A stretch of 64,000 nucleotides of DNA, taken from Alnus glutinosa (lineage: Eukaryota > Streptophyta > Magnoliopsida > Fagales > Betulaceae). Position 1 is the first letter of the stretch. Each line of letters opens with the position of its first letter. The stretch lies in NCBI RefSeq assembly GCF_958979055.1, contig NC_084896.1:3348001-3412000 (forward strand). The letters run 5' to 3'. Positions 59,220 to 64,000 of this stretch are shown in pieces. The position numbers and the translations under genes are program-made. The notes below the pieces were generated by a model, which saw nothing but the letters and a program-made list of their open reading frames with translations, did no database searches and was not told the DNA's origin.

Positions 59220-60040
59220 ACCTTATCTTGTCCAAGGAAGAGATGGTTCCAGAAAACTCAATTTTTCTTCCATTCAAAAGATTACTGTCACACTTAGGAT
59301 ACTTGCATATGGTGTAACGACTGATTTTATGGACGAATACATAAAGATTGTGGGAGTTACCACAATAGAGAGTCTAAAAATATTTGTTAAAGCGGTGGTT
59401 TTAGTTCTTTCGATCGGGAGAATACTTAAGGTCACTTAACAATCAAGACATCGCTAGATAGCCTAGATTGCTAGTGGTTAGCGAAAACTGTGGATTTCTA
59501 AACATGTTAGGGATGTATTAATTGCATGCACAAAAAAGGGAAGAACTATTCAACTTCGCAACAATGTATGTATTTCGGTCATATCTACAAACTAACTATT
59601 ATTTTGGAATCAATGACTTTATAAGATATTTGGATATGATATGTTTTTTTGGATTACTTAGATCTTATAATGATATCAACGTGCTAGAAATGTATTTTAT
59701 ATTTTTTGACCTCGCTAAAGGGCGTGCTTATCCTGTCAACTACACAATTAATGGTCATAACTATATAATGAGATACTACCTCGTTGATAGCATATATCCA
59801 CGTTGAGAAACATTTGTGAAAACAATTTTATTTCTACAAGGACATAAGAGAAAACATTTTGCTGTAGCCCTAAAGTTAGCAACGAAGGATGTTGAGCGTG
59901 CCTTTAGAGTGCTTCAAGCACGATTTGCAATAGCGTGTGGACATGCACAATTTTTCACCTTGAAACGCTTAAGGTCATTATGATGGCATGCATAATTCTA
60001 CATAACATAATCATTAAAGATGAATGAGTTGACAATGGAG
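59220..60040 (+). pseudogene. PIF/Harbinger transposase relic
   Basis: Plus strand. Conserved blocks are in family order but scattered over frames. They are PYLVQGRDGSRKLNFSS, then ITVTLRILAYGVTTDFMDEY and TTIESLKIFVKAVV (59221-59430). A stop-rich gap follows, then LLRSYNDINVLE, DLAKGRAYPVNYTINGHNY and RYYLVDSIYPR (59660-59806). After a stop come ETFVKTILF, ATKDVERAFRVLQARFAI and CIILHNIIIKDE (59807-60025). The family's DDE nuclease motif G..GS.NDIN is recognisable but altered (LRSYNDIN). The central region with the first catalytic Asp (normally LGSLDCMHW) is largely unrecognisable. Dead copy; its termini were not located. Confidence 0.82.
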
Positions 60041-60763
60041 TAAAAAACTTCAAATATGAACAACTCAATAAAAGCTCACATGAACCAGTGACCCGCGAGC
60101 CTATAACTGAATTTAGTGAGTTCATTTGATGCTATCATTGCATTAAAGATAAACACATTCTCAACCCCAATTGTACTTCGTTGAACACGTATGACAACTA
60201 CATAGTAAGGCATTTTACTGCATGGTAAATAACTTACGAGAAATGCTTCATGCACTCCCAACTCAAAGGACAAAGATCCTATTCATTTCACTTTAAATTG
60301 ATAGTATTCATTTTCTTGTTAGGATTTAAAGTTTGTAAATATAATGTTATACATGATATCACATTATTTAATCTTTTTAAAAGACGTGCCAAAATTGACA
60401 TCGTGTACATCATTAGATGCACACACTTTAAATTATGACCATGAAATTGATATTATCTATTTCATTTGAAAATTGAGAGGATTTTATTTTCAAGTGCACA
60501 CTGCCTAACGTGACAGTAAAAATTACCATTAAATTTAAATGAATGATTTTTATTGCTACGTTTGAAAGTGCATATTTTAAAATGTAGACTTAAAAATACA
60601 TGTAACATTTTACATAACTTTATATATTTTGGCTCGATGCTTTTTTGCTCTATATTTCATATACATGATTAATTGTGTCATGTATTGATGTATTGTGCGT
60701 ATATACATGAATTCAAGCTAAATTTTAGGCCTGTAGCCAAAATTGTTGAAAACCCGCTCTCTA

Positions 60764-61037
60764 AGCATGTTTTAGAGTCTGATTGACTTGGTGATTTCGC
60801 AAGTTATAAGCGAATTTTTAAGTAAAATTGCAAAAAATAAAGTCTTTATTTTTTTAAAATTACTATTTAAAAACGCAAAAAAAATTGTATTTTTAAATCG
60901 CAATCTAGAGAGTGCGTTTTTAAAAACTCACAATTTTAGAGGCAAAATAACAACTTTACCAAATACATGAACATTTTTTAAAATTACAAACGTTTTAAAA
61001 TAACACATTCTAAAACCAAGTCTAAAACGGACCCTTA
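60764..61037. mobile_element. Degenerate MITE with gcgatttt-type arms
   Basis: The right end inverted, taagggtccgttttagactt then ggttttagaatgtg, pairs loosely with the left ttttagagtctgattgactt then ggtgatttcgc. The interior has aaaaacgcaa/gcgtttttaaa inverted pieces. Confidence 0.5.
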
Positions 61038-61862
61038 GACTACTAGTAAGAATTAAGAACAGAAACCACATAAAAGAAAGAGAAAAAACAATTTATTGGA
61101 ACTTGGAAGTATGCAAATTTTTGTATTTTCAAGGCAATGGAAAACTGAAGCACAAACACAAGCCTAAATGAAAATTCATTATTTCACAAATTCTGATAAA
61201 GAAAAAGACTATAATTAAAGAATATATATATATAAGTCTATAATTAAAGAATAACTGAAAAAAGCAAAAAGGATTCAAATGAAAAAAACAAAAACTTCCG
61301 CCCTACAATTTTGTATTAAGGGGCAAAAAATCAAATAATATTATCATACTAAAGTTGAAAAACCAGAAGCAAGCAGCATGGATAACATGTAAAGGCTTCC
61401 AAAGAAGTAAATGAAAGTGCATTCAAATATAATCAGTAACATCTTAAGGTACAAATAAAAGCTTCCAAAGCAAATAATCTGAAACTGCACTACTATAAGA
61501 AAAACTACTGTTGATTTAGAACATGATACCATTGAAATGTACTCAATATCAAAATATTTCAGTGACCTTAGATATCCAACAACACTCAACAAACATACAT
61601 ATTCACAAATTTAATAAAAGCATCACCACAGCAGCCATGGATGTGCAACCTTTTGTCTCGGACACTTTGTTCTTGAAAGCAAATTTCTTTCTTGGAATCA
61701 GCTCAGGCTCAAATTGTCATGGGATTGTCTGAGATTGGAAACAGCTTTGAGGAAGGAGCGGACCTCGTAGGAGCTCTCATTGTATTCAGCAGTAAGTCTT
61801 CAATTCCTTCAGATTGCTGAATAAAGAGCCTACTCGCGACTTATAAAACATATATCCTAACA

Positions 61863-62390
61863 CTACGCAATTGGTCCTAGATAATCGCCCTCCAAACTGG
61901 CCAGTGCTTGAAATTCCCTGTCCGCCTCCAGCCACATTGTTCCAATCACAATGAAACGGATGACAACATTACTTTCGATCTTCGACTGGTTGTCCCGGAA
62001 CACTGGACTCTCCCCACCCTCGTAGCAGTAACCTGGCATTTTCGAATGAGCAAGATAAATGTTTTCGATTGGCCCACATCTCAAAAAGACCCCAAGCTTG
62101 AGTACCCTGTGGACAACCCCCTCTGCAATCTCTCCTCTGTACAGATTGAAGGTGAGGGCGCTAAAAACAACTGGAAAGATAACATCTCCAGTTTGCTGTC
62201 TTACTCTCCCCTCTCCTATGCTCTCCAGAGTTGTGACAGCAAGATGATATCCAAGATCCTTTGAGGCCTTTCTGGCAGCAAAGTCGCCCAACAGGCGAAT
62301 AATAATTGACGATTGAAGCTTTAATCCTTCTGCATCCAGGTTTTCAGGAGGGATTATGACATTCCAGGGCAACTGTACTTTGAGAAACAT
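61863..62390 (-). CDS. NRPE7: RNA polymerase IV/V subunit 7 (NRPD7/NRPE7-like)
   Basis: 175 aa in a single coding exon, ATG at 62390, TAG at 61863. It starts MFLKVQLPWNVIIPPENLDA, the signature that separates the Pol IV/V paralogues from Pol II NRPB7 (MFFHI...). The N-terminal RPB7 domain (about 1-80) includes LAVTTLESIGEGRVRQQTGD. The C-terminal S1/OB-like domain (about 82-165) includes GEIAEGVVHRVLKLGVFLRCGPIE and ends REFQALASLEGDYLGPIA. With subunit 4 it forms the stalk of the plant-specific polymerases that drive RNA-directed DNA methylation. NRPD7 and NRPE7 cannot be told apart by eye. A 5'-UTR intron is likely: acceptor aacag/g ends at 62407 and a donor cag/gtttgt is at 63205. Confidence 0.93.
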   Translation of the reverse strand: MFLKVQLPWNVIIPPENLDAEGLKLQSSIIIRLLGDFAARKASKDLGYHLAVTTLESIGEGRVRQQTGDVIFPVVFSALTFNLYRGEIAEGVVHRVLKLGVFLRCGPIENIYLAHSKMPGYCYEGGESPVFRDNQSKIESNVVIRFIVIGTMWLEADREFQALASLEGDYLGPIA

Positions 62391-62406
62391 TTTGTTTTTC
62401 CTCCAC

Positions 62407-63205
62407 CTGTTATAAACGAAAAGAATAAGACAGCAGCCGTGAGTATGCTAACTTGATTTAAGAAATTTCTCTCAGTGTTCTCATCTTCTGAGATGTTAGT
62501 CATTCATATGAAAAGTTCAAAAGATGGACCATAGTCAGCTGAAAGAAACCATCATATTCAAGATTCTGAGTAATTGTATAGAAAAACACCGCAAGGTTAT
62601 AAACAAACAAACAATAGTAAATAAAGTTAGGCAAATAATTGTGAACCTTATGCCTTATTTAACCATATCTCCAGCATGATATCTGACATCAATTACTATC
62701 ATATAAAAATTTCAGCATTGTAGAAGCAGAAGCATCGCCCCACAAATGTGCCACACCACACAACATGGTATACCCAAAAGCTTTAACAGGCCACCATGGT
62801 GGAGATGGTGGTGTAAATAAGGTGGAGCAGCGGAGAACTGGTAGGAAATAAAATTTACGGTCATAATTGTAGTGTGGTGTTGTTGCAGAGCGGCACTGCC
62901 GTGTGGGAGATGCTAGTGATTTACTTATTCTAATGACAACACAAACAGCAGAGTACTCACGGCAATGATTCCAAAATTCAGAGAAAAAGGCAACCAGGTG
63001 ATGGAAGTAGAAGCAAAACTACCAAGAATTTTTCAGACCAGTCCCTCATTTACACGGGAAGTTCCAAAATCTGGCGGAAAGATTGAGTGCTACTCCTCAT
63101 AACTCGCATTTATTATCTAAAACAAAAGCTTCCATTTTTATTAGTATTAAACACCCCAGAATCAGAAGTACAAAACTTTGTTTCTCAAAACAAAAATGTA
63201 CAAAC
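62407..63205 (-). other. Putative 5'-UTR intron of the NRPE7-like gene
   Basis: On the minus strand a pyrimidine-rich tract and ataacag precede the 15-base leader before the ATG, and CAG/GTTTGT at 63206/63205 follows a CT-rich leader (63206-63260). No coding exon lies between. Inferred from splice-site look only. Confidence 0.4.
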
Positions 63206-63433
63206 CTGACAAAATCACAGTAAACTTGAGAGAGATAGAGAGAAAAACCTTTAAAAGGGAGCTGGGCGGCAGCAGCGAGATCGGCGCTGCCAAAAAAGTT
63301 ATAGATTACGAGGGTTTACGTGTGTGTTGATTGTAGTTTTTTCAACCCATTCACCATCAAGACAGAGAAACAGCCAAAAAATGCAACGACTAAAACCCAC
63401 CAAACGCCTACGAATAGCTGAAAGGAAAACTAT

Positions 63434-63760
63434 ATGACTCACAGCAGTTTGGACAAGTTCGTTGGTGTACGCCTTAGCGCGGATCGGAACGGAGACTCGG
63501 CGAATCGCAAGAATGCCCCCTGGGTGAGAAACTTCCGGCCTCCGTTGGTGTGTTGTGGACGACGGCGTCGCAAGTCAGCTTTGCGGCCTCCTGGGTGTGA
63601 CTACTCGCCTGAGAATGGAGGATGTCGGGGAGAGGGCGTCGCAGAATGGGGAAATTAGGGCACGACGAGGAATGGTGGTTGTGGGGAAGAGGGCTCAGGC
63701 ACGCGAGTGTTTACTCCTTACAAATGAGTGTCCGGTACAGCCCGGTAGTGTTTAGTGTTC
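63434..63760. other. GC-rich, CpG-containing block, unassigned
   Basis: Locally GC-rich with many CG dinucleotides. Three overlapping plus frames read through it, but none resembles a known family. It may be the upstream promoter region of the NRPE7-like gene, the 5' end of a neighbouring gene running off the window, or a repeat remnant. Confidence 0.3.
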
Positions 63761-64000
63761 TCGCAAGCCACGTGTATGAATGCCATGAACTATCCGTTTT
63801 TTTTTTTTTTTTTTTTAATTTTTAGTTTTTTTTCTTCCTTCAGGAAACTAGTCAATTTTTGAATTAGATTGTTCTCAAATTATTTGTTTAATTTAAAAGA
63901 ATTTAATTAGGTAATTGTGATAGATTTATCTAATTGAATAAGTAATTAAGCAGCTTAATTTTTATTTGATCAAATAAATTTTATAGCTAATCTCTCATTA

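Noticed and set aside
61640-61800. Possible extra minus-strand exon pattern downstream of the NRPE7-like gene
   Set aside because: Short open stretches with Ser/Leu-rich translation, no recognisable family, stops in all frames within ~50 codons; treated as 3' UTR.

Overview
The window looks like nuclear DNA of a woody core eudicot. The background is AT-rich, genes are spaced with GT-AG introns, and the intergenic DNA is full of palindromic MITEs, (AT)n and (GA)n microsatellites, a tRNA-derived SINE, an L1-type LINE end, a PIF/Harbinger relic and LTR elements. A rosid tree is likely; I cannot name the species. There are no bacterial features such as operons, CRISPR arrays or Shine-Dalgarno sites.

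Eight protein-coding host genes are supported. From left to right: plastid amidophosphoribosyltransferase (purine synthesis, minus strand, cut by the left edge); a 53-residue mitochondrial ATP synthase subunit e-like protein in three tiny exons (plus); plastid ribosome-binding factor A (minus, three exons); a SAUR49/52/53-type SAUR (plus); a SAUR50-type SAUR (minus); a TAF14b/GAS41 YEATS-domain histone reader (minus, six exons); a PLS-class E-type PPR protein (minus, one exon); and a Pol IV/V subunit 7 (NRPD7/NRPE7-like, minus, one coding exon). The set ASE + RbfA + SAUR49-like + SAUR50-like recalls the Arabidopsis chromosome 4 block At4g34730-At4g34760, stretched here by transposons.

The largest feature is an 8.4-kb LTR retrotransposon at 17743-26170. 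Its two 2741-bp LTRs show no offset shift and no difference where I compared them, and it is flanked by the 5-bp duplication CCGAC. It therefore looks very young. Its 2.9-kb interior has no gag-pol and instead carries an intact 176-codon antisense reading frame for a coiled-coil protein, so it is a non-autonomous, LARD-like element. It also has a duplicated primer-binding site with a hairpin between the copies, an internal TATA box, a 50-bp tandem array in each LTR and a hairpin holding a perfect TGACGTCA palindrome in each LTR. This is the best candidate for something under-described.

The intervals 1.7-6.7, 7.9-11.1, 13.8-17.7, 26.2-27.5, 28.3-44.5, 45.2-51.3 and 58.3-61.8 kb are repeat-dominated. 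Several MITEs there keep clear target-site duplications: 9 bp at 4.7-5.2 kb (Mutator-like), 8 bp at 38.0-38.5 kb (hAT), 3 bp at 4.0-4.3 kb, and 15 bp around the SINE at 50.7 kb. A small MITE family occurs at least five times. An orphan snRNA-type promoter (USE plus TATA) lies at 48.8 kb and an orphan TATA region at 39.5 kb. Apart from the possible purine/plastid and auxin pairings, the genes do not form one pathway.
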